A DNA stretch of 64,000 nt from Tateyamaria sp. ANG-S1 (GTDB taxonomy: Bacteria > Pseudomonadota > Alphaproteobacteria > Rhodobacterales > Rhodobacteraceae), in assembly GCF_000814025.1 (NCBI RefSeq), contig NZ_JWLL01000003.1, positions 124,001 to 188,000 of the forward strand, given 5' to 3'. The first letter of the stretch is position 1; each line of letters opens with the position of its first letter. The notes beneath the pieces were generated by a model that saw nothing but the letters and a program-made list of their open reading frames with translations, had not been told where the DNA came from and searched no databases. The position numbers and the translations under genes were made by a program. Of the stretch, positions 16,570 to 25,321 are shown in pieces.

Positions 16570-18228
16570 ATGGATCAAGCAGACGCCATCGTCGTGGGCT
16601 CCGGCCTGGCCGGCCTCGCCGCCGCCGCCGAATTGGGCGACCGGGGCAAGAAGGTCATCATCGTCGATCAGGAACCCCGCAGTTTCCTTGGCGGTCAAGC
16701 CTTCTGGTCCTTGGGCGGCCTCTTCATGATCGACACGCCGGAACAGCGGCGCATGGGGATCCGCGACAGCCGCGACCTCGCCCTCAACGACTGGATGGGC
16801 AGCGCCCAGTTCGACCGCGACGAAGACGCCATGCCCCGCAAATGGGCCGAGGCCTATATCGACTTCGCCGCAGGCGAGATGCGCCCCTGGCTCCACGCCA
16901 TGGGCCTGCGCTGGTTCCCCGTCGTGGGCTGGGCCGAACGGGGCGGCAGCTACGCAGACGGGCACGGCAACTCCGTCCCACGCTTCCACATCACATGGGG
17001 CACCGGCCCCGGCATCATCGAACATTTCATCCGCCGCTGCGAAGACCACGAACGCGCGGGCCTCATCCAGTTCAACTTCCGCCACCAAGTCGACCGGATC
17101 GACATGGAAAACGGCACCGCCAAAGGCGTCAGCGGCACCCTCCTCGCCGACGACAGCGCCGCACGCGGCCAGAAAACCAACCGCGACCCCGTGGGTGACT
17201 TCGCCCTCAAAGCGCCCTCCGTGATCGTCACCTCCGGCGGCATCGGCGGCAATTTCGACATGGTGCGCAAGGTCTGGCCCACCGACCGGCTCGGCCCCGC
17301 ACCCGCCTCCATGGTGGCCGGCGTCCCCGCCCATGTCGACGGCCGCATGATCGGCATCTCGGAAGCCGCAGGCGGCCATGTCATCAACGGCGACCGCATG
17401 TGGCACTACACCGAAGGGGTCAAGAACTGGGACCCGATCTGGCCCAGCCACGGCATCCGCATCCTGCCGGGTCCCTCCTCCATGTGGTTCGACGCAACAG
17501 GCAACCGGTTCGCACCCCCAGCGCTCCCCGGCTTCGACAGCATGTCCACCCTGCGCGAGATCTTGGCCACAGGCTACGACTACAGCTGGTTCGTCCTCAC
17601 GCAAAAGATCATCAAAAAGGAATTCGCCCTCTCGGGCTCCGAACAAAACCCCGACCTCACCTCGAAAAAATGGTCCGAGGTGATCAAGCAGCGTATCCTG
17701 TCAGGCAAAAACGCCACCGCCCCGGTCGAGGCGTTCAAGGAGCGGGGCGAAGATTTCGTAGTGGCCAATGACCTCACAACCCTCGTGCGTGGCATGAACC
17801 AGGTCGCAGGCGGCAACCTCATTGATGAGGCCAAGCTGCGCAAACAGATCGAGGTGCGCGACGCACAAATCGACAACCCGTTCTCCAAGGACGCGCAGAT
17901 GATGGCGATCCACGCCGCACGCAACTACCGGGGCGACAGACTGCTGCGTACGGCCAAACCGCACAAGTTCCTCGACCCCGCGAACGGCCCCCTGATCGCG
18001 GTCAAGCTGCACGTGCTCACGCGCAAGACGCTTGGCGGTCTGCACACCACGCTGGATGCCCAGATGATCGGCACCGACGGAACGCCAGTGCCCGGCCTTT
18101 TTGCGGCCGGTGAAGTCGCAGGCTTCGGCGGCGGCGGCTACCACGGCTACAACGCGCTCGAAGGGACGTTTCTAGGCGGCTGCATCTTCTCGGGCCGCAA
18201 CGCGGGCCGCTCAACCGCCATCGCCTGA
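16570..18228 (+). CDS. FAD-binding dehydrogenase (fumarate reductase/KsdD-like)
   Basis: 552 residues. The N-terminus DAIVVGSGLAGLAAAAEL is the dinucleotide-binding motif, and the C-terminal FAD site reads GLFAAGEVAGFGGGGYHGYNALEG. Together with the bulky central substrate domain this is the FAD-binding-dehydrogenase group related to 3-ketosteroid delta-1-dehydrogenases and flavocytochrome fumarate reductases. No signal peptide is visible, so it should be cytoplasmic. It is coupled to the BASS symporter gene (TAAGGAGA junction). I infer import and oxidation of one organic-acid or steroid-like compound, but the compound is not known. Confidence 0.9.
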   Translation: MDQADAIVVGSGLAGLAAAAELGDRGKKVIIVDQEPRSFLGGQAFWSLGGLFMIDTPEQRRMGIRDSRDLALNDWMGSAQFDRDEDAMPRKWAEAYIDFAAGEMRPWLHAMGLRWFPVVGWAERGGSYADGHGNSVPRFHITWGTGPGIIEHFIRRCEDHERAGLIQFNFRHQVDRIDMENGTAKGVSGTLLADDSAARGQKTNRDPVGDFALKAPSVIVTSGGIGGNFDMVRKVWPTDRLGPAPASMVAGVPAHVDGRMIGISEAAGGHVINGDRMWHYTEGVKNWDPIWPSHGIRILPGPSSMWFDATGNRFAPPALPGFDSMSTLREILATGYDYSWFVLTQKIIKKEFALSGSEQNPDLTSKKWSEVIKQRILSGKNATAPVEAFKERGEDFVVANDLTTLVRGMNQVAGGNLIDEAKLRKQIEVRDAQIDNPFSKDAQMMAIHAARNYRGDRLLRTAKPHKFLDPANGPLIAVKLHVLTRKTLGGLHTTLDAQMIGTDGTPVPGLFAAGEVAGFGGGGYHGYNALEGTFLGGCIFSGRNAGRSTAIA

Positions 18229-18806
18229 GCCGAAAACCCGCGCAACGTCATGCAACCCGTGGCCGGGATCACGTCCTTGCGCGCGACAGTTAAAAACATC
18301 GCACCACCACTGCCATGCTCCGATGCCACACGGACAAACCAGCGCACAATGATGAAACAGACGTTGATCTGCCGGGGATTCGCGGGCTTGTTTTTCCCAC
18401 AGCAGAAGGCACCACTGCCATGACGGCGGGCGCGTGCGGTTCCGGGAAACCGCCCTCGTCAGGCAGCCAGATCAGCGACTTGGGCCACAATGGCCCCTGC
18501 GCCATAGACAACGATCTCGGCCGGGTTTCAGGCAAACGCTGGGCCAAGGTTTGGCTCACGGAAAACACGCCCCCAATCGAAGAAGCGATAGCAAAGGTGC
18601 AGGAAGCAAACACCCGACACCTCGCCGCCGATTGCCGAACGAACACAAGTATATGTCACGACAGGTATGACCGTGCTCAACCTCGCAGATGACGGGCGCG
18701 AGGGGACTGAAATCACAGCCGCCTCACCAAAACCACCGATCCCTACTGCCCTTTGATGATCACCCAACCGCTGCCGATGCGGCATGGGTCAACGGCATCC
18801 TACATC
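18229..18806. other. Intergenic region, no supported gene
   Basis: 578 bases between the FAD dehydrogenase and a leftward hypothetical gene. Frames of 118-125 codons exist on both strands (18290-18646 minus and 18315-18692 plus), but neither has a ribosome site or recognisable domain. A decayed gene is possible; I would not annotate one. Confidence 0.45.
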
Positions 18807-19289
18807 TTACCCTCCATCGATCTGCACCGGCTTGTCCGGGGCCAGATGCACAGGCGCCTCCCCAAACAGATGTGCGACACCCGCCTCATCAAACATCGCC
18901 CAGCGCGCGGCGATCAACTGGTACTGCCGCGTCTCGCACCCCCAGGCATCGCGGGTAAAGCGTGACCGCCACACGCCCTCCACACGCAGGGGCAATTGCA
19001 CAGTGTCCACACCTTCCGCCCGCCAACCGGGGGTCTTGGCGCGCGTCTGAAACAGCAAGGCGCGCAACCGGCGCTCAATGGCCAGCGCCTGCGTGTTGCG
19101 GCGCCCGGCAAACACCACCTCTATGGCGGCACCATCGGGCAGAAAGCCCCGCACAACCAGATCCTGCCGGTTGTTGCGATGCGCCTGCGGCACAAGCCCA
19201 ACCGTGACCCGCCGGACAGGCGAGCGGAACAGGCCATTGTCCTCATAGGCGGGCGTGATCAGATGTGGAGGGCGGCGAAGGTCAGGCAT
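18807..19289 (-). CDS. Hypothetical protein
   Basis: 160 residues, soluble, basic, without signal peptide or membrane segment. It looks like a compact mixed alpha/beta protein (VTVGLVPQAHRNNRQDLVVRGFLPDGAAIEVVFAGRR, then ALAIERRLRALLFQ). I recognise no family. The ATG at 19289 has only a weak GGTTGGG upstream. It is isolated, with non-coding spacers on both sides. Codon use matches neighbouring genes, which is the main support. Confidence 0.55.
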   Translation of the reverse strand: MPDLRRPPHLITPAYEDNGLFRSPVRRVTVGLVPQAHRNNRQDLVVRGFLPDGAAIEVVFAGRRNTQALAIERRLRALLFQTRAKTPGWRAEGVDTVQLPLRVEGVWRSRFTRDAWGCETRQYQLIAARWAMFDEAGVAHLFGEAPVHLAPDKPVQIDGG

Positions 19290-19539
19290 GGCGTTATGCC
19301 CAACCGGTACCAGCCGGTCGTGAAAAATCGGTTACGACGCAAGCGGCAAAACTGTGAACATCAGCAATCTTTATACGCTTCGCGCCACGCCAAATAGCAG
19401 ATTTGCTTCCAGATCTCTCAAGATGCAAACCCGCCACGCCGAGGCGCGACACTTCCTGAACAAAAGGTTAAGTCGCCCCTGCAAGCCCTTGATCTTACAA
19501 GGCTGCGCCCATGTCCCACGCTGGGACAGGTGGTGCATC

Positions 19540-21318
19540 TCAAAGCGGCCAGATAAACGGAATCACCGCCGAGGCGAGTAGACCCACACTCAAATTCAAA
19601 GGGATCCCCACCTTCATAAAGTCGGTGAATTTATACCCGCCAGGACCATAAACCAGCATATTGGTCTGGTACCCGATCGGCGTCGCAAACGAGGCCGAAG
19701 CCGCAACCATAACGGCCACCACCAGAGGCCGCGGATCAATCCCCAAAGCCGTGGCCAACCCAATCGCGATGGGGGTCAAAACGACCGCCACGGCATTGTT
19801 GCTGACCAGCTCCGTCAGGACCGAGGTGAGCAGGTAAACCGCCCACACGATCAGGAAGGGCGGCAAAACCATCAACCCCGGCGCGACAGCATCCACAATC
19901 AACGCCACCGCCCCCGTGGCCTCCAATGCAGCGCCGATGGCCAGCATCGAAAAGATCAGCGCCAGCAACCGACCATCCACAAAGGAAAACGCCTCATCCG
20001 CGTCGATACAGCCGGTGATCAGAACGGTCGCGACCGCCAGCACCGACAGCATCAGGATCGGCGCCACACCCAAGGCGGCCAGCACCACGATCCCCAACAA
20101 AGCCGCCAGCGCAATGGGCGCGTGGCTGCGCCGAAACTCACGCTGCGAGGGCTTCGATACGTCAACCATATCCATATCAGCAGCCAGACGCTGAATATCC
20201 TCGGGCGCGCCCTCCAGCAGCAGCGTGTCGCCCACCTTCACCACCAGATCATCCAGCTGCCGCCCGATATTCTGGTTCCGCCGGTGCACAGCCAACGGAT
20301 ACACCCCATACCGCCGCCGCAGGCGCAGCGCGCCAAGGCTCCGACCGATCATGCGGCAACCGGGGGTGATCAAGACCTCCACCGTGGTCGTCTCCACCGC
20401 GCCCACCTGATCAATACGCTTGAGCTCCTTGTTGCGCTGCAGGCTCAGAAGTTCGGTCATCTGGGTGCGCAACACCACCCGGTCCCCCACCTGCAACTGG
20501 ACGCCAGCCATGTTGCGACGCAAGGACTGGTCACCCCGGATCACGTCAATCAGGCGCACGCCATCCCGCTTGAACAGCTGCACGCCCGTGACGTCACGGC
20601 CAACAAGGTTCGATTCCGGTGGGATCACCGCCTCGGTAAAGAACTTCATCCGGCTGCGATCACTCAGGAGCCCCGCCATGCTGTCCCGCTCGGGCAGCAG
20701 CATGGGTCCAAAAAAGCGCAGATAGATCATGCCCCAGATCACAAGGATGATCCCCAGCGGGGTCACCTCAAAAATGGTGAAGGGCTCCATGCCCTGGGTC
20801 CGCGCGACGCCATCGACCAGCAGGTTGGTCGAGGTGCCGATCAGCGTCAGCGTGCCGCCAAGAATAGCCGCATAGCTCAGCGGGATCAGCATCTTCGAAG
20901 GCGCAAGCCCCATCGTCTTGGCCAGTTGAATGATCACTGGGATCATCACGACCACGACGGGCGTATTGGACACGATGGCCGAACTGAGGATGACAAAGGC
21001 CATCAACATGACCACGGCCACCGCAGGATTGGTGCGGGCCTGCCGGTCGGCCAAGCCGGTAAAGGCATCAAGGGCACCAGTCCGCACAAGCGCGCCCATG
21101 ATGATGAACATCGCCGCAATCGTCCACGGCGCCGGGTTCGACAATACGCTCAACGCCTGCTCATACGGCAAGGCCCCCATGGCCAACAGAATTGCCGTGC
21201 CCGTGATGGCAACCACTTCCGTCGGAAACAGCTCGCGCAGAAACAACACAAACATGACGCCGACCACCGCCAGTGTCAGTACCGCGTTGCCGGTTTGCGA
21301 AAGCTCGATCAGCCCCAT
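19540..21318 (-). CDS. SLC13-family permease with TrkA-C domains (second copy)
   Basis: 592 residues with the same layout as the permease at 13808: membrane half, two RCK_C domains (SNLVGRDVTGVQLFKRDGVRLIDVIRG and TPGCRMIGRSLGALRLRRRYGVYPLA), membrane half. Loop signatures are TLIGTSTNLLVDG and FATPIGYQTNMLVYGPGGYKF. The GTSTN version resembles sulfate/dicarboxylate carriers of this group more than the PPN loop of the first copy, so the two probably have different substrates. The ATG at 21318 follows AAGGATC; a longer frame to 21381 would overlap the upstream gene. It is ten bases downstream of the DMT gene and likely co-transcribed with it. Confidence 0.9.
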   Translation of the reverse strand: MGLIELSQTGNAVLTLAVVGVMFVLFLRELFPTEVVAITGTAILLAMGALPYEQALSVLSNPAPWTIAAMFIIMGALVRTGALDAFTGLADRQARTNPAVAVVMLMAFVILSSAIVSNTPVVVVMIPVIIQLAKTMGLAPSKMLIPLSYAAILGGTLTLIGTSTNLLVDGVARTQGMEPFTIFEVTPLGIILVIWGMIYLRFFGPMLLPERDSMAGLLSDRSRMKFFTEAVIPPESNLVGRDVTGVQLFKRDGVRLIDVIRGDQSLRRNMAGVQLQVGDRVVLRTQMTELLSLQRNKELKRIDQVGAVETTTVEVLITPGCRMIGRSLGALRLRRRYGVYPLAVHRRNQNIGRQLDDLVVKVGDTLLLEGAPEDIQRLAADMDMVDVSKPSQREFRRSHAPIALAALLGIVVLAALGVAPILMLSVLAVATVLITGCIDADEAFSFVDGRLLALIFSMLAIGAALEATGAVALIVDAVAPGLMVLPPFLIVWAVYLLTSVLTELVSNNAVAVVLTPIAIGLATALGIDPRPLVVAVMVAASASFATPIGYQTNMLVYGPGGYKFTDFMKVGIPLNLSVGLLASAVIPFIWPL

Positions 21319-21328
21319 GCCGTGATCC

Positions 21329-22270
21329 TTAGTCGTGCACAGATCGGCGCACACTGTCCCCCAAGGGGACATGGTCTTCAACCCGGCGCCTGCGCGGTTG
21401 AACCAAAAACATACCCAAAAGCATCAGCATAAGGGCAATCCAGACCGTCGGTGCGTAATCTTCACTCAGGATAAGCCGCGCCCAGAAGACACCGAAGAGG
21501 GTCACCAGAAAACTGACCTGCACCGCAAAGACGGGACCTGCACGCCCAACAAGCCAAACATAACCCGCATAGACCAGCACATGGATCGTCGCACTCAACA
21601 TCAGGGCAAGCTCTGCCGCGCCATAGGAAGGGCGCGGATCAATCCACTGGCCGCTGAAGAGGGCGAGCGGCAAGGCGATGATCGACCCGACGATGGATGC
21701 GCCCCACAGCACCTGTATCGCATCCAGCCCCGCCGTGCCCCAGCGGGCCACATAGTTGCCCTCAAACGCATAGAACAGACCGGAGATCAGGCCCACGAAC
21801 ACCCATAGGACCGGAATGCCACCCGCCAGGGTCGCACCGGGCAGCACGATCAGCATCACGGCGGTCAATCCGACGCACAGGCCACCAAATCGCCGCCATT
21901 CAAACCGGTCAAGGCCGAGGGAGAGCGCAATCGGAAAAGCCCAGATCGGGATCATGCTCAGCAGGATCGACATGATCCCCGACGGCAGATGCACCGCCGC
22001 CTGATAGCTGGCAGAGTTCGGCAGGACGGACCCAATCAGCGCGATCACCACATAGACCCGCATCTGTGCGGCCCCGAGCGGCAGTGAAAGCCCTCGCACA
22101 ACGGCCAGGAAGGTCATCACGACCGCACCGATTACCAATTGCCAAAACAGAAGTCCGAAATGCTGGTAGCCAGTGCTGACAGCGATCTTGGTTAGGGGCA
22201 TGGTCAGCCCCCACCCGGCCCCCAGCACCACAAGGACCAGGCTGAACCCCAGCGCCGCGCGCCCTGTCAC
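21329..22270 (-). CDS. EamA-family (DMT) transporter
   Basis: 313 residues, about ten helices in two EamA repeats. The first starts GFSLVLVVLGAGWGLTMPLTKIAV, a pattern of this exporter family; the second includes GPVFAVQVSFLVTLFGVFWARLILSEDY. The start codon is GTG at 22268-22270 overlapping the TGA of the upstream phosphodiesterase gene (GTGA), which indicates translational coupling. It is followed after ten bases by the SLC13 permease. The substrate is unknown. It resembles the DMT protein at 5371 only at family level. Confidence 0.88.
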   Translation of the reverse strand: MTGRAALGFSLVLVVLGAGWGLTMPLTKIAVSTGYQHFGLLFWQLVIGAVVMTFLAVVRGLSLPLGAAQMRVYVVIALIGSVLPNSASYQAAVHLPSGIMSILLSMIPIWAFPIALSLGLDRFEWRRFGGLCVGLTAVMLIVLPGATLAGGIPVLWVFVGLISGLFYAFEGNYVARWGTAGLDAIQVLWGASIVGSIIALPLALFSGQWIDPRPSYGAAELALMLSATIHVLVYAGYVWLVGRAGPVFAVQVSFLVTLFGVFWARLILSEDYAPTVWIALMLMLLGMFLVQPRRRRVEDHVPLGDSVRRSVHD

Positions 22271-23076
22271 GGCCCACTGGCCCGCAGCAGCCCTCCCTCG
22301 CGCACCATCTCGATCCGCGTGGCACGTCCATCGTCGCCCGTCTCGACATAGACGCCCGACAGCGTGGCAGGGCCAAGGGCGGGCGCAAACCGTTCCTTCG
22401 GCATGCCGGTGATAAAGCGGCGCAGGGGTTCGTCGCGCTGCATCCCGATGACCGAGTTATAGTCACCACACATGCCCGCATCGGTCAGATAGGCACAGCC
22501 CTTGGACAGGATCATGGCATCCGCCGTCGGTACATGGGTGTGGGTGCCCACCATCAGGCTCGCCCGCCCGTCACACCAATGGCCCATGGCCATCTTCTCA
22601 GACGTCGCCTCGCAATGAAAATCCACGATGATCGCGTCGGCCTGACCGCCCAGAGGATGGGTCCGGAACACCGTTTCCAGGGCAGAGAACGGATCATCAA
22701 AGGGCCGCTTCATGAACACCTGACCCAGCGCTTGCGCCACCAGCACTTTTTTCCCGTTCCGGGCCGTGAACAGCCGCGCGCCCTTGCCCGGTGCCGCCTT
22801 CGAGAAATTAAGGGGCCGAATAATGCGCGGCTCCTGCGCGATAAAGCCCAGCATGTCCTTCTGATCAAAGGCATGATCGCCAAGCGTCACGCAGTCTGCG
22901 CCTGCCTCAAGCAACACCTTGGCATGCGCACCAGACAGCCCCATGCCCGAGGTCGCGTTCTCGCCGTTGACCACGACGAAATCGAGATCCCACTCGGTAC
23001 GCAAACGCGGTAGATTATCGGTGATCGCCTGACGGCCCGCACGGCCCATCACATCACCCAGAAAAAGCAGTTTCAT
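22267..23076 (-). CDS. YmdB-like metallophosphoesterase (TIGR00282 family)
   Basis: 269 residues. Metal-binding motifs of the calcineurin-like fold are clear: MKLLFLGDVMGRAGR, VVNGENATSG, TLGDHAFDQKD, VDFHCEATSEKMA, VGTHTHVPTADA. The family member YmdB of Bacillus hydrolyses 2',3'-cyclic nucleotides and affects biofilm choices; transfer of that role here is inference. The ATG at 23076 is fixed by the conserved start, and an in-frame start at 23148 adds a non-conserved tail. It heads a leftward three-gene unit with the DMT and SLC13 transporters. Confidence 0.93.
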   Translation of the reverse strand: MKLLFLGDVMGRAGRQAITDNLPRLRTEWDLDFVVVNGENATSGMGLSGAHAKVLLEAGADCVTLGDHAFDQKDMLGFIAQEPRIIRPLNFSKAAPGKGARLFTARNGKKVLVAQALGQVFMKRPFDDPFSALETVFRTHPLGGQADAIIVDFHCEATSEKMAMGHWCDGRASLMVGTHTHVPTADAMILSKGCAYLTDAGMCGDYNSVIGMQRDEPLRRFITGMPKERFAPALGPATLSGVYVETGDDGRATRIEMVREGGLLRASGP

Positions 23077-23138
23077 ACCTGCCCATATGCCCCGACGGAC
23101 GGGAACGGCAAGCGAAATGCGCCAGCCCATGTCCCTTC

Positions 23139-23190
23139 TCTGTTTCAAAAAAAATCCCGGGGGACGGCCGCAGGCCGGGGGGCTGGCCCC
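23139..23190. repeat. 'GTTTCAAAAAAATCCC' intergenic repeat, copy 1
   Basis: CTGTTTCAAAAAAAATCCCGGGGGACGG is followed by GGCCGCAGGCC and GGGGGGCTGGCCCCCT palindromes. Read leftward it is a GC hairpin followed by a T-run, so it should terminate the gene ending at 23192. Another copy with the same GTTTCAAAAAAATCCC core is at 38143-38177. Confidence 0.65.
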
Positions 23191-23191
23191 C

Positions 23192-23746
23192 TCAGACCTC
23201 GATGATGTCGGTGTCGGTCACGATCATATCGAGCGTCTGATCAGTAGGCTCCAGGGGCAGGTCCGGCATTTCCTGCGCGCCATAGGCGAACCCTATGGCA
23301 AGGGTCGCGCGCCGCGCGCGCAGCCCTTCCAGCGTCCGATCATAGAAACCACCACCATAACCAAGACGCCCGCCCGTTCGGGTAAAGGCCACAAGGGGCA
23401 CAATCACGATCTCAGGCTCCAGCAGGTCCTCGACCGCGGGGACCTGCGCACCGAATGGCCCCTCGGCCATCGGCGCATCGGGGGTCCAACGGGAAAAGAC
23501 CAGCGGCTGCCCCGCCGCCCGGATCACCGGTACGGCGACAGGGCCATGTGCTGCGGCCTCGGACATCGCAGGAAGCGGATCAATCTCCGACCGGATAGGC
23601 ATGTAGCCCGACAAGGGCACACCGCGATAGCCAGCCAGAACGGAGGACAACAGGCCGGACCCCCCGCCCGCATCCAGATCAAACGCCGCCTTGCGTGCCG
23701 CAAAGGCTGCCTTGCGGATGGCTGCTTTTTCGTCTGTCAGTCCCAT
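23192..23746 (-). CDS. 5-formyltetrahydrofolate cyclo-ligase
   Basis: 184 residues, normal for the family. The enzyme converts 5-formyl-THF to 5,10-methenyl-THF with ATP in the cytoplasm. N-terminal KAAIRKAAFAARKAAF gives the basic nucleotide-binding segment, SGYMPIRSEIDPLP the substrate loop, and RLGYGGGFYDRTL is the diagnostic C-terminal motif. The ATG at 23746 is preferred; a longer in-frame start at 23860 overlaps mgtE and adds Cys/Arg-rich junk. The gene lies 67 bases after mgtE in the same direction, separated by a hairpin repeat. I looked for a 6S RNA next to it and saw none. Confidence 0.92.
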   Translation of the reverse strand: MGLTDEKAAIRKAAFAARKAAFDLDAGGGSGLLSSVLAGYRGVPLSGYMPIRSEIDPLPAMSEAAAHGPVAVPVIRAAGQPLVFSRWTPDAPMAEGPFGAQVPAVEDLLEPEIVIVPLVAFTRTGGRLGYGGGFYDRTLEGLRARRATLAIGFAYGAQEMPDLPLEPTDQTLDMIVTDTDIIEV

Positions 23747-23762
23747 GAGTACCCCCCTACGG

Positions 23763-23815
23763 GACGGTGGGCGGGGCGGCTTTGCGCGCCAGCGCAAACA
23801 GCGTCCGCACCCGTC
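23763..23815. repeat. 'TTTGCGC-GCCA-GCGCAAA' hairpin repeat, copy 1
   Basis: Inner hairpin TTTGCGC/GCGCAAA at 23781-23798 sits inside imperfect outer arms GACGGTGGG and CACCCGTC. The right arm overlaps the mgtE stop codon. A second copy with the same inner hairpin and outer arms is at 32244-32293. Confidence 0.65.
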
Positions 23816-25208
23816 ACAACAGCACCGCCGCAGCAAGGCCCAGAAAGGCAAAGAACCCAACCACGTCGGTCACAGTCGTCACGAACGCGCCCGACGCCAG
23901 CGCCGGATCAATCCCGATCCGGTCAAGAACAATGGGAATGCCAGTGCCAGCCAAACCCGCCACAACCATGTTCACGACCATGGCCGCCGCAATCACATAG
24001 CCCAACGCGGGTGAGCCGAACCAGATGATGCCAATCACTCCCATCACCACGGCAAAGACGGCTCCGTTGATCAGCCCCACCAGAACCTCGCGCCGGATCA
24101 CGCGCCACACATTCGCACCTGTCAGGTCCTTGGTGGCCAGCGCACGGGTCGCCACGGTCAGCGATTGCGTGCCCGCATTGCCCCCCATCGACGCCACAAT
24201 CGGCATCAATACGGCCAAGGCCACGATCTGCGCGATGGCCGCGTCGAACTGCGCAATCACAAGCGAAGCAAGGATCGACGTCACAAGGTTCACGGCCAGC
24301 CAGGGAATGCGCCGCTTCGTCGTCTCCCGTACGGAATCGGACAGCGCCGACTCCTCGCCCACCCCGGCCAGACGCAAGATGTCCTCCTCGTGCTCGTCAT
24401 CCAGCACGGCCATCGCGTCGTCGATGGTGATCAGACCAATCAACCGCCCCTCGTCATCGACAACAGGGGCCGAAATCAGGTGGTACTGGTTAAAGGCATA
24501 GGCAACATCGCTTTCTTCCTGGGTGGCGGGAATGACCTGAAACGTCTCCTCCACCAGATCAGCGAGTGGCACTTCGCGGCGCGAGCGCATGAGCTTGCCC
24601 AAGGTGACATTGCCGACCGGATGCAGGCGCGGATCGACCAGGACGATGTGGTAAAACTGCTTGGGCAACGCATCCTCGTCCGCACTGCGCAGGCGATCAA
24701 TCGCCTCGCCCACGGTCCAGTGCTCGGGTGCCATGACAACCTCGCGCTGCATGAGGCGGCCCGCGGAGTATTCGGGAAAGGCCAGTGACTGCTCGACCAG
24801 CGCGCGGTCCGTATCCTCAAGCGCGTCGAGGATCTTTTCCTGCTGCGCATCATCCAGGTCCTCGACCAGATCCACAACGTCATCGCTGTCCAGATCACGC
24901 ACCGCCTCGGCCAGTACGGCCGGCTTAAGGACGCCGATCACCTCTTCCCGGATCGACTCGTCCAGTTCCGACAGGATGTCACCGTCAAACTCGCGGTCGT
25001 AGAGCCGGATCAGGCGCGACCGGTCAAAGGCGTTGATCTGTTCCAGAAGGTCAGCAATGTCGGCCGCGTGCAGCGGCTCCATCAGCTTGGTCAGCTGCTC
25101 GCGATCCTCGATATCGACAGCGTAAAGGATCGCGGAAACGTCCTTGCGTTCAAGGACATAGGCGTTCTCGTCCTGGGCGGGTTCAGTCACGTCAATCTGA
25201 TCTGACAT
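23814..25208 (-). CDS. mgtE: Magnesium transporter MgtE
   Basis: 464 residues with the full MgtE layout. An N-terminal helical superhelix (residues ~20-150, ADIADLLEQINAFDRSRLI) is followed by tandem CBS domains (~155-275, with HLISAPVVDDEGRLIGLITIDDAM) and five membrane helices. The pore segment contains LMPIVASMGGNAGTQSLTV, the conserved GGNAGxQ Mg2+ filter. It imports Mg2+ across the inner membrane and is gated by cytoplasmic Mg2+ through the N and CBS domains. The ATG at 25208 has GGGAGA upstream; an in-frame start at 25388 is rejected. Confidence 0.95.
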   Translation of the reverse strand: MSDQIDVTEPAQDENAYVLERKDVSAILYAVDIEDREQLTKLMEPLHAADIADLLEQINAFDRSRLIRLYDREFDGDILSELDESIREEVIGVLKPAVLAEAVRDLDSDDVVDLVEDLDDAQQEKILDALEDTDRALVEQSLAFPEYSAGRLMQREVVMAPEHWTVGEAIDRLRSADEDALPKQFYHIVLVDPRLHPVGNVTLGKLMRSRREVPLADLVEETFQVIPATQEESDVAYAFNQYHLISAPVVDDEGRLIGLITIDDAMAVLDDEHEEDILRLAGVGEESALSDSVRETTKRRIPWLAVNLVTSILASLVIAQFDAAIAQIVALAVLMPIVASMGGNAGTQSLTVATRALATKDLTGANVWRVIRREVLVGLINGAVFAVVMGVIGIIWFGSPALGYVIAAAMVVNMVVAGLAGTGIPIVLDRIGIDPALASGAFVTTVTDVVGFFAFLGLAAAVLL

Positions 25209-25321
25209 GGCGTGCGTCTCCCTTCCTTCGCGTCTGGCCAGACCATAGGGCGCACCCCTTGGGCTGACAATGGGCCGGATTTCGCTTTGCGCTGTTCGGG
25301 CCGCCTCGGCATAAGGCGGGG

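Noticed and set aside
18290-18692. Possible gene on either strand in the 18.2-18.8 kb gap
   Set aside because: Neither frame has a start site or recognisable fold, and codon use does not favour one strand.
23747-23813. 6S RNA next to the 5-formyl-THF cyclo-ligase gene
   Set aside because: This neighbourhood is a known place for 6S RNA, but the 67-base gap is too short and holds only a repeat hairpin.
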